This document shows, one piece after another, positions 1-5,094 of a stretch of 5,094 nucleotides of DNA. The notes under the pieces are model-generated. The model worked only from the letters and a program-made list of their open reading frames with translations. It had not been told where the DNA came from and searched no databases. Each line of letters begins with the position of its first letter. Positions within the stretch are counted from its first letter, which is position 1. Origin of the DNA: a bacterium (lineage in GTDB: Bacteria > Desulfobacterota > UBA8473); NCBI GenBank assembly GCA_009773075.1, contig WOUX01000099.1, forward strand, positions 1-5,094, in the 5' to 3' direction. The position numbers were made by a program, and so were the translations under genes.

Positions 1-2
1 CC

Positions 3-89
3 TCAAAAGGGGAGATCAATTGGTTAATACACAGATACATAAGTGAGGTAAGACGGCTTTCGTCAATTGTCGATAAAATGGATATATAA
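3..89 (+). CDS. Possible C-terminal end of an upstream gene (partial)
   Basis: This frame is open from the left window edge for 28 codons and ends at TAA (87-89). The other two plus-strand frames stop within the first 50 bases. The predicted tail is a charged, amphipathic helix-like peptide ending SSIVDKMDI, which looks protein-like. The heptamer repeat begins immediately after the stop, as expected if the gene ends here and intergenic DNA starts. No family can be recognised from so short a piece, and an open stretch of this length can arise by chance. Confidence 0.38.
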   Translation, partial: SKGEINWLIHRYISEVRRLSSIVDKMDI

Positions 90-139
90 TTCAGACATTA
101 AGACTATAGACCTCAGACATTAGACTGAAGGCTGAATAG
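90..139 (+). repeat. Degenerate heptanucleotide repeat array upstream of lemA
   Basis: An AGAC core recurs at 93, 101, 108, 115 and 122, followed by AGGC at 129. The spacing is exactly 7 bp except for one 8-bp step at the start. The first three bases of each unit vary, giving the pattern NNNAGRC. A longer sub-repeat, TCAGACATTA, occurs at 91-100 and 113-122. The array lies between the putative upstream stop codon and the lemA ribosome binding site. A similar array precedes the substrate-binding protein gene at the other end of the window. Its function is unknown. Confidence 0.6.
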
Positions 140-161
140 ATACAACTAATCTTAGTTTAAC

Positions 162-167
162 AGGAGG
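162..167 (+). promoter_or_regulatory. Ribosome binding site of lemA
   Basis: A perfect AGGAGG Shine-Dalgarno sequence sits 5 nt before the ATG at 173 and fixes the lemA start. Confidence 0.85.
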
Positions 168-172
168 AAAAA

Positions 173-748
173 ATGACTAAAACAGGTAAGATATCGCTTA
201 TAGTAATAGCAATCATAGCAATCTTTCTTATCTCAACCTATTCTTTTGTAAAGGGGACGTATAATAAATTCGTAACCCTCGAAGAAGGAATAAAAGGGGC
301 GTGGGCTCAGGTGGAAAATCAGCTTCAGAGACGCTATGATCTGATCCCTAATTATGTGGAAACAGTAAAGGGCTATGCCAAACACGAAAGAGAGGTCTTA
401 ATCCAGGTAACTGAGGCCAGAGCGAGCGTTGGAGGAGCGAAAACCGTCCAGGATAAAATTCAGGCAAATAATCAATTATCCACGGCTTTAAGCAGGCTCT
501 TGGTAGTTATAGAAAGGTATCCCGATTTAAAGGCCAACCAAAACTTCATCCGCCTACAGGATGAACTTGCTGGAACCGAAAACAGAATTGCCGTGGAACG
601 AATGAGGTATAACGAGGCGGTCAAGGTATTCAACATCAGGATAAGATCATTTCCAGATAACATTCTGGCAAACATATTTGGTTTTAAAGAGGCAGCCTTC
701 TTTAAGGCTCCGGAAGAGGCAAAGGCAGTTCCCAAAGTAAAATTCTAA
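173..748 (+). CDS. lemA: LemA family membrane protein
   Basis: A complete 191-residue LemA-family protein of usual length. Residues 7-27 form one N-terminal hydrophobic membrane segment; the rest should be a helical bundle outside the cytoplasmic membrane. Family signatures are clear: TYNKFVTLEEGIKGAWAQVE (29-48), then LQRRYDLIPNYVETVKGYAKHE, the central ERYPDLKANQNF stretch, the TENRIAVERMRYNEAV segment, and a late FPDNILANIFGF segment before FF. The biochemical role of LemA proteins is not settled; they are often encoded beside TPM-domain (YgcG-like) proteins or HtpX peptidase and linked to envelope functions. Neither partner lies downstream here, where the next gene encodes an EF-G paralogue behind its own promoter. 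A partner upstream of the window cannot be excluded. The start is fixed by a perfect AGGAGG 5 nt before ATG. The short alanine, lysine and proline-rich C-terminus is normal for the family. Confidence 0.93.
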   Translation: MTKTGKISLIVIAIIAIFLISTYSFVKGTYNKFVTLEEGIKGAWAQVENQLQRRYDLIPNYVETVKGYAKHEREVLIQVTEARASVGGAKTVQDKIQANNQLSTALSRLLVVIERYPDLKANQNFIRLQDELAGTENRIAVERMRYNEAVKVFNIRIRSFPDNILANIFGFKEAAFFKAPEEAKAVPKVKF

Positions 749-768
749 TAAGGAAATCTTTTAGTGGA

Positions 769-821
769 AACTACCTGGGTCTTTGGCAGTTAACTGAGGA
801 ACTCTACCAGCTTTTGTAGTT
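769..821. other. Imperfect inverted repeat in the lemA-EF-G2 gap
   Basis: AACTAC (769-774) followed by CTGG (775-778) can pair with CCAG (807-810) and GTAGTT (816-821), leaving a CTTTT bulge at 811-815. The enclosed region contains a perfect 10-bp palindrome, CAGTTAACTG (787-796). No T-run follows the right arm, so it does not look like a standard intrinsic terminator. It could be a weak lemA 3' structure or chance. Confidence 0.25.
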
Positions 822-856
822 TGTATGGTCAGTGCTTCTATCAAGGACATTTTATC

Positions 857-886
857 TTGACTTTTAAAAACAAAGTAAAATAAAAT
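857..886 (+). promoter_or_regulatory. Predicted sigma-70-type promoter for the EF-G2 gene
   Basis: TTGACT (857-862; 5 of 6 against TTGACA) is followed after 18 bp by TAAAAT (881-886; 5 of 6 against TATAAT). The surrounding DNA is A+T-rich. Transcription would start near 893, leaving a 5' leader of about 40 nt before the ATG at 934. This suggests the EF-G paralogue is transcribed independently of lemA. Confidence 0.55.
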
Positions 887-921
887 GGTCTCTTTAAAAA
901 AGTCGACATCCATTGTCTTGC

Positions 922-928
922 AAAGGAG
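922..928 (+). promoter_or_regulatory. Ribosome binding site deciding the EF-G2 start
   Basis: AAAGGAG lies 5 nt before the ATG at 934. An in-frame TTG at 913 would add 7 residues, but it lies upstream of this site, has no comparable ribosome binding site of its own and would place the site inside the coding region. The ATG at 934 is therefore preferred. Confidence 0.85.
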
Positions 929-933
929 ATTTC

Positions 934-3009
934 ATGAAAAAGCTCGAGGTGCATAAACTTAGGAATATAGGTATTGTAGCCCACGGTGGAGCCGGTAAAA
1001 CTTCCCTGGCAGAAGCAATGCTTTTCAATGCAAAAATGACTGACCGTATGGGAAGGGTTGATAATGGAAGTTCGACAATGGATTATGAACCTGAAGAGAT
1101 AAAGAGGAAAATTACTATCAGCTCATCCCTGCACCATTTTGATTGGGGAAAACACAACGTAAATATAATAGACACCCCTGGAGATACAAATTTTAGCAAC
1201 GACGCCAAAAACTCTCTATATGTGGCAGATGGGGCGGTAATGGTTATTGATGCAATCTCAGGCATAAAAGTACAGACTGAAAGGCTCTGGCAGTATTGTG
1301 ATGACTTCAGACTTCCCAGGATAATCTTCATAAATAAGATGGACAGGGAAAGGGCATCTTATTCCAACCTCCTTGATGATATAAATAAAATCCTTGGGAA
1401 GAAAGCTGTAATTACTCATATCCCGATCGGTGCCGAAGAGTCCTTTAGAGGTCTTGTAGATCTGATGAAGATGAAAGCTCTGGTTTATGAAAACGACGGC
1501 AGTGGAAACTATACTGAAGAAGAAATCCCTAAAGAACTCAGTGAGGAGGCTCTAAATCTGAGGGGAAAGATGATAGAAGATATAGCAGAGACATCAGACA
1601 AGTTATTAGAGAAGTATTTAGAAGGTGAAGGTCTAAGCTATGAAGACATATATCAGGGATTGAAGGAGGGGACATTCGATATGAAGTTCGTCCCTGTAAT
1701 ATGTGGTTCAGCCCTGAAAAACATTGGAATTCAACCCCTGATGGATGAGATTGTTCACTGTCTCCCTTCCCCACTGGAAAAGGGGGATCACAAAGGCAAA
1801 AATTTCCTCACAAAGGCGGAAGATGTCCGCAAGCCCAATGAGGAAGAACCCTTCTCTGCCCTGGTTTTCAAGACAATAGCTGACCCGTATATAGGAAAAT
1901 TAACATTATTTCGCATCTATTCCGGTACTCTGAACTCTGATTCAACGGCATACAATTCTTCCAGGAAAGTAAAAGAAAGAATTGGACAGATATTCCGGAT
2001 AGAAGGGAAAAGTCAAAAACCAATAGACTCTGCCGGTGTTGGCGAGTTAGTGGCAGTAGCAAAACTTAAAGATACCAGTACGGGAAACAGCCTCTGCGAC
2101 GAAAATGCCCCTATAATCTTTGAAGGAGTCACCCCTCCACCACCGATAATATCTTTTGCTATTGAGCCAAAGACCAAGGGAGATGAAGAAAAGGCTACTA
2201 TATCCTTAAATAAGCTTACAGAGGAGGACCCCACTATCAGGATACATCGAGATGAACATACCAAAGAAATCATACTGTCAGGAATGGGACAGGTTCATTT
2301 AGAGGTTATTTTGGAGAAGTTAAAGAGAAAATTCGGCGTAGAGGTAGGGTTAAAATCGCCTAAAGTTCCTTATAAAGAGACAATCCGTGGAAAAGCAAAG
2401 GTCCAGGGAAAATACAAGAAACAGTCCGGAGGGAGAGGACAGTATGGAGATGCATGGTTAGAGGTGGAACCCATGCCCAGAGGAGCAGGTTTTGAATTCG
2501 CTGATAAGATAGTGGGAGGCGTAATCCCAAGACAGTATATCCCGGCAGTAGAGAAGGGGATTATTGAGACCATGAATGAAGGTGTACTGGCAGGATGCCC
2601 GGTAGTAGATGTTAAAGCCTCATTGGTCTTTGGATCTTTTCATACTGTGGACTCATCTGAGATGGCATTTAAGATAGCCGGTTCCATGGCATTTAAGAAA
2701 GCAACTCTGGAAGCCGGTCCAGTTCTATTGGAACCTATCATGAGTATGAATATTATCGTTCCAGATGAAAACATGGGTGATATTATTGGAGACTTAAACA
2801 GCAGGAGAGGTAAGGTCTTAGGTGTAGAAGGAGCAGCTAATAGCCAAGTAATAAGAGCCCATGTTCCCATGGCTGAGGTCTTAACGTATGCCCCTGATTT
2901 GAGTTCAATGACAGGAGACAGAGGAACGTTTACCATAGAGTTCTCTCATTATGAGGAAGCGCCGGCCCATATCAGCGAAAAGGTTGTCACAGCCGCTAAA
3001 AAACAGTGA
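934..3009 (+). CDS. fusA: Elongation factor G-like GTPase (EF-G2 type)
   Basis: A complete 691-residue translational GTPase with the five-domain EF-G layout. The G domain (about 1-275) shows G1 AHGGAGKT (16-23), a switch I motif ITIS (60-63), G3 DTPGD (80-84), G4 NKMD (134-137) and G5 GSA (258-260). Domain II spans about 305-400. Domain III includes GMGQVHLEV (450-458). Domain IV has GGRGQYG (499-505) and FGSFHTVDSSE with the tip-loop histidine at 570. Domain V starts near LLEPIM (598-603).

The AHGGAGKTSLAEAML P-loop, KRKITISSS in place of the canonical RGITI, and Asp84 where housekeeping EF-G has the catalytic histidine of DTPGH place it in the EF-G-like EF-G2 group, not the main factor of the str operon. 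No rpsL, rpsG or tuf neighbours are present. EF-G2 proteins bind GTP and the ribosome, but their physiological role is poorly defined. A full translocase role is possible and unproven. The symbol fusA is approximate; fusA2 would suit better. Confidence 0.93.
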   Translation: MKKLEVHKLRNIGIVAHGGAGKTSLAEAMLFNAKMTDRMGRVDNGSSTMDYEPEEIKRKITISSSLHHFDWGKHNVNIIDTPGDTNFSNDAKNSLYVADGAVMVIDAISGIKVQTERLWQYCDDFRLPRIIFINKMDRERASYSNLLDDINKILGKKAVITHIPIGAEESFRGLVDLMKMKALVYENDGSGNYTEEEIPKELSEEALNLRGKMIEDIAETSDKLLEKYLEGEGLSYEDIYQGLKEGTFDMKFVPVICGSALKNIGIQPLMDEIVHCLPSPLEKGDHKGKNFLTKAEDVRKPNEEEPFSALVFKTIADPYIGKLTLFRIYSGTLNSDSTAYNSSRKVKERIGQIFRIEGKSQKPIDSAGVGELVAVAKLKDTSTGNSLCDENAPIIFEGVTPPPPIISFAIEPKTKGDEEKATISLNKLTEEDPTIRIHRDEHTKEIILSGMGQVHLEVILEKLKRKFGVEVGLKSPKVPYKETIRGKAKVQGKYKKQSGGRGQYGDAWLEVEPMPRGAGFEFADKIVGGVIPRQYIPAVEKGIIETMNEGVLAGCPVVDVKASLVFGSFHTVDSSEMAFKIAGSMAFKKATLEAGPVLLEPIMSMNIIVPDENMGDIIGDLNSRRGKVLGVEGAANSQVIRAHVPMAEVLTYAPDLSSMTGDRGTFTIEFSHYEEAPAHISEKVVTAAKKQ

Positions 3010-3020
3010 CACAGGATATT

Positions 3021-3776
3021 CTATCTCCATCTAAGAACCCTTGCTTCTACCAATCTCAGTATCCTGTCCATCAGGTACCCCAACAACCCTATTATCGCCA
3101 TACCGGCCAGGATCTCATCAGGTCGTTGGATGTCTCGCGCTGTCATAATCATGTAGCCCAATCCATAGCCTGTTTTAACCCCTGTGAATTCAGCTGCTAC
3201 TAACGTCATCCATCCAATGCCCAATCCAATCCTGAGTCCTGTTAAGATTGAAGGCATAGCCCCTGGCACCAAAACCTTCAAGAGAACTTCCTTCCCTTTT
3301 GCCCCTAAACTACGGGAGGCATCAACCAGCACAACATTCACAGACACTACACCTGCTATAGTAGTTAATAAAATTGGAAAGAATGCCCCTAAAAATATGA
3401 TAAAAACTGCCGATTTTATACCAATCCCAAACCACAGTACGGAAATCGGAATCCATGCGAGCGGTGGGACAGGTCTTAACAGCTCTATTATAGGATCTAC
3501 CATCCTTTTAATGAGTTTTGACCATCCCATAACTATGCCAAGGGGTATCCCGATCATCGCTGCAAACAAAAAACCCCAGAAGACACGATTCAGACTCTCC
3601 AGTATGTGCTGCATAAGTCTGTACCCTGGCGGCAACCCCACTATAAAAAGATCTCTAATCCCCAAAAGTACATCTATTGGAGATGGGACTTTATACTTTG
3701 GAATGACACCAAAGTAAGAAAGAACCTGCCAGATAGCTATCAGTCCAACCAATAATATATATCTCGAAAGCCTCAC
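3021..3776 (-). CDS. ABC transporter permease, SsuC/TauC/NrtB family
   Basis: A complete 251-residue inner-membrane permease of normal length, the channel half of a nitrate/sulfonate/taurine-type importer. Hydrophobic segments lie near residues 6-22, 66-85, 105-120, 122-145, 176-197 and 222-240. The family hallmark RPVPPLAWIPISVLWFGIG is at 101-119. The EAA loop that contacts the ATPase is at about 152-186: DASRSLGAKG, then VLVPGAMPSILTGLRIGLG, with the conserved Gly158 and Pro171. The initial EAA reads DAS, a mild deviation.

The start is GTG at 3776-3774, overlapping the stop of the upstream binding-protein gene as GTGA, which suggests translational coupling. A GAGGAG motif (3788-3793 on the minus strand) lies 11 nt upstream. 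The TAG stop (3021-3023) is 11 bp from the converging EF-G2 gene, so no ATPase gene follows. The substrate cannot be told from sequence. Confidence 0.92.
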   Translation of the reverse strand: MRLSRYILLVGLIAIWQVLSYFGVIPKYKVPSPIDVLLGIRDLFIVGLPPGYRLMQHILESLNRVFWGFLFAAMIGIPLGIVMGWSKLIKRMVDPIIELLRPVPPLAWIPISVLWFGIGIKSAVFIIFLGAFFPILLTTIAGVVSVNVVLVDASRSLGAKGKEVLLKVLVPGAMPSILTGLRIGLGIGWMTLVAAEFTGVKTGYGLGYMIMTARDIQRPDEILAGMAIIGLLGYLMDRILRLVEARVLRWR

Positions 3777-4765
3777 CTCTGTATAATCTCCTCAAGGACC
3801 CTTGAATTAATGAACATATCTGTAAATGCCTTTGGATCTTCGATCTTTATATAGCCCAGTCTATTTAAAAAATCCACATACTCTATTTGACCTTCTACGC
3901 TGGGTTGATAATCAAACACTATATTCTTCATCGCCTGCCTGACCGTGGCTTCATCCATTCCGGTATATTTTACCCCTATCTTGACTGCCTCATCAGGGTG
4001 GGTTTTTATATAATTTGTAGCATCTACATGGGCTTTAACTATCTTCCTTATTACTTCAGGATGTTCCTCCATAAATTTGAGGTCAGCCACTAATACACAA
4101 CAGGGGTGGTGTTCCCAGATATCATGAGAAGTCATGAGTATTCTTCCTATCCTTTTTGTAACGGCTTTAGCCACATGAGGCTCCCAGGCAATAAAGGCAT
4201 CAATATCTCCTGCTTCCAATGCCAATATCATCTCCGGGGGCTTAATCACTATGATTTTTACTTCCTTCAATCCTAAACCATTCCTGATTAATGCCTTTTT
4301 CAAGAGAAAATCCTGGACAGTGGAGTGGCCTGGAATGGCAATGGTCTTTGTTCGGAGGTCCTTGATGCTCTTGATATTAGAGTTCTTACTTACTACCACT
4401 GCTGATCCTTCTTTATTGGCCTGAGCCAAAACCCTTACATTGGCTATCTTATTGGCTACGGCTGTTGTAGCAGGGGCTTCGCCTACATAACCAACATCCA
4501 AACTGCCTGCAGCGAATGCGCTCATCTCCTCCGGACCTGCCTTAAAGATACCTCCAATCTGAATATCAATACCCTCTTTTTTGAAAAGACCCCTTTCTAA
4601 AGCTACAAAAGCGGCTAACTGATGCAAATCACCCTGAAGGTATCCCATTCTCACTTTTACTTCAGTCTTTTTTTTGCTTGTGCCTGAGAAGACTAATACA
4701 GGCAAAAGGAGTAATGTGAGGGCTATTACAAAACATTTAAAATTCCTGCTGCTAATCCAGCCCAT
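3773..4765 (-). CDS. ABC transporter periplasmic substrate-binding protein, SsuA/TauA/NMT1 type
   Basis: A complete 330-residue binding protein, first gene of the importer operon. A Sec signal peptide is visible: Arg7 and Lys10, a hydrophobic core at 11-26, and a likely cut after VFS (27) or the next Gly. There is no lipobox cysteine, so it should be a soluble periplasmic protein. The mature part starts with VRMGYLQGDLHQLAAFVALERG (37-59; the typical entry to lobe 1), then EEMSAFAAGSLDVGYVGEAP (79-98), KDLRTKTIAIPGHSTVQDFLL (135-155) and LALEAGDIDAFIAWEPH (181-197). The last carries the AWEPH motif of sulfonate, taurine and nitrate binding proteins.

HHPCC (219-223) is notable: two histidines and two adjacent cysteines in an exported protein. 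The start has AAGGGGG (4774-4780 on the minus strand) 8 nt upstream. The substrate is not predictable; sulfonates, taurine, nitrate-like anions and pyrimidine precursors are all handled by relatives. Confidence 0.92.
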   Translation of the reverse strand: MGWISSRNFKCFVIALTLLLLPVLVFSGTSKKKTEVKVRMGYLQGDLHQLAAFVALERGLFKKEGIDIQIGGIFKAGPEEMSAFAAGSLDVGYVGEAPATTAVANKIANVRVLAQANKEGSAVVVSKNSNIKSIKDLRTKTIAIPGHSTVQDFLLKKALIRNGLGLKEVKIIVIKPPEMILALEAGDIDAFIAWEPHVAKAVTKRIGRILMTSHDIWEHHPCCVLVADLKFMEEHPEVIRKIVKAHVDATNYIKTHPDEAVKIGVKYTGMDEATVRQAMKNIVFDYQPSVEGQIEYVDFLNRLGYIKIEDPKAFTDMFINSRVLEEIIQR

Positions 4766-4773
4766 TTTTAAAA

Positions 4774-4780
4774 CCCCCTT
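4774..4780 (-). promoter_or_regulatory. Ribosome binding site of the substrate-binding protein gene
   Basis: On the minus strand AAGGGGG lies 8 nt before the ATG at 4765-4763. It is a G-rich Shine-Dalgarno variant and supports this start. Confidence 0.65.
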
Positions 4781-4788
4781 ATAGGTAA

Positions 4789-4886
4789 GCTTTCAGCCTT
4801 TCCTCAGTTGTCGGTTGCCAGTTGCCAGCGATCAGCCATTCTTTCTTTTTCCTGATCCCTGTTAACTGGAGTCCGTGAACCGTCAC
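4789..4886 (-). repeat. Degenerate heptanucleotide repeat array upstream of the importer operon
   Basis: Read on the minus strand, this stretch divides into 14 consecutive 7-bp blocks with no frame slip. The clearest are AACTGGC (4817-4823), AACCGAC (4810-4816), AACTGAG (4803-4809) and GAAAGGC (4796-4802). Blocks further from the gene, such as GGATCAG (4852-4858) and TTAACAG (4859-4865), are more diverged but keep a purine-rich end in phase. The 9-mer AAGGCTGAA occurs here (minus strand, 4792-4800) and in the array before lemA (128-136), so the two arrays belong to one style of repeat. It would lie in the mRNA leader if the predicted promoter at 4888-4916 is used. Confidence 0.6.
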
Positions 4887-4887
4887 A

Positions 4888-4916
4888 AGGATACCGAAAA
4901 AAGGATTGAAAGGCAA
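4888..4916 (-). promoter_or_regulatory. Candidate promoter of the importer operon
   Basis: On the minus strand TTGCCT (4911-4916) is followed, after exactly 17 bp, by TATCCT (4888-4893). Each matches the sigma-70 consensus at 4 of 6 positions. Transcription would begin near 4881 and run through the heptamer array. A rival lies at 4979-5007: TTTACG, 17 bp, TAGAAT. No operator can be identified. Confidence 0.35.
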
Positions 4917-4945
4917 ATCATTTAATAGACAATCATTTAATAGAC
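4916..4945. repeat. 15-bp perfect tandem duplication
   Basis: AATCATTTAATAGAC occurs twice head to tail, at 4916-4930 and 4931-4945, without mismatch. It overlaps the upstream edge of the candidate importer promoter by one base. It may be a replication-slippage product or a pair of regulator sites; no known operator is recognised. Confidence 0.85.
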
Positions 4946-4950
4946 TTTTT

Positions 4951-4970
4951 TGGCCTAGAATGGCCTAGAA
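4951..4970. repeat. 10-bp perfect tandem duplication
   Basis: TGGCCTAGAA occurs twice head to tail at 4951-4960 and 4961-4970. It is separated from the 15-bp duplication only by a TTTTT run (4946-4950). Confidence 0.85.
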
Positions 4971-4993
4971 ATGGAAAGATTCTATATAAAATT

Positions 4994-5094
4994 GACGGCT
5001 TCGTAAAAAGTCCATCTGCGGCGTTGCGCTGCATCCCTCGTCGTTGCAGCGTAACTATAAGTACGCTTCACTCCTCGTGATTTGCGCGCCTTGC
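4994..5094. repeat. Palindromic interspersed repeat, cut by window end
   Basis: The element appears to begin at GACGGCTTCGTAAAAAGTCC (4994-5013), where composition changes abruptly from A+T-rich to G+C-rich. I recognise this start from intergenic repeats of Desulfobacterota-like and related genomes; in those, an inverted copy of this end closes the element. That recollection is not verified here, and the closing end would lie beyond 5094.

Inside, GTTGCGCTGCA (5023-5033) pairs with TGCAGCGTAAC (5045-5055) as an 11-bp stem with one G-T pair and an 11-nt loop. GCGTA (5050-5054) can alternatively pair with TACGC (5062-5066). The segments GCTGCATCCCTCGTCG and GCTTCACTCCTCGTGA are imperfect direct repeats, so the interior looks built from duplicated hairpin units. 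No open reading frame of note is present; a small non-autonomous mobile repeat is the likeliest identity. Confidence 0.6.

Noticed and set aside
85..90. Perfect TATAAT as a lemA -10 element
   Set aside because: No convincing -35 lies 16-18 bp upstream, and the motif overlaps the stop codon of the putative upstream gene. It remains possible but is not supported enough to annotate.
472..735. 87-codon minus-strand open frame within lemA
   Set aside because: It lies fully inside a well-conserved LemA gene and lacks a recognisable domain.
769..821. Intrinsic terminator after lemA
   Set aside because: The inverted repeat is interrupted by a bulge and a long enclosed region, and no T-run follows.
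913..933. TTG start giving a 698-residue EF-G2
   Set aside because: The strong ribosome binding site at 922-928 falls inside this extension and is correctly spaced from the ATG at 934.
3006..3203. 65-codon plus-strand frame starting at the end of the EF-G2 gene
   Set aside because: It overlaps the permease gene on the opposite strand, has no upstream ribosome binding site and has no recognisable content.
3184..3717. 177-codon plus-strand open frame opposite the permease gene
   Set aside because: It is antisense to a clear SsuC/TauC permease with all family motifs, and its translation resembles no domain; it is a shadow frame.
4789..4886. CRISPR array
   Set aside because: The periodicity is 7 bp with degenerate units; there are no 25-40 bp repeats with spacers and no cas genes.

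Overview
The window reads as ordinary chromosomal DNA of a Gram-negative-type, probably anaerobic bacterium of moderate to low GC. The EF-G paralogue resembles those of Desulfobacterota (former Deltaproteobacteria), Nitrospirota and similar lineages, and the repeat at the right edge resembles intergenic repeats I associate with the same groups. This placement is inference from protein style and repeat type; there is no rRNA or other firm taxonomic marker.

Layout, left to right. Bases 1-89 may hold the tail of an upstream plus-strand gene. Bases 90-139 carry a degenerate 7-bp repeat. A complete LemA-family membrane protein follows (173-748, +). A 185-bp gap holds a good sigma-70-type promoter and leads into a complete EF-G-like GTPase of the EF-G2 type (934-3009, +). 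Only 11 bp later, facing it, is a two-gene minus-strand ABC importer operon: a periplasmic substrate-binding protein (4765-3773) and a membrane permease (3776-3021), overlapping by 4 bp as GTGA. The last 330 bp (4766-5094) have no gene but are dense in repeats: a second heptamer array, two short tandem duplications, and the left part of a palindromic interspersed repeat cut by the window end.

The importer genes belong to the nitrate/sulfonate/taurine (SsuAC/TauAC) family and should act together: the binding protein captures a small solute in the periplasm and delivers it to the permease. The ATPase that must power them is not in this window. LemA and the EF-G paralogue have no evident functional link to the importer. 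I see no defence system, CRISPR array, prophage, transposase, tRNA or rRNA. The most interesting material is the non-coding repeat structure, above all the same degenerate heptamer style ahead of two unrelated genes, and the EF-G paralogue with an altered G3 motif.
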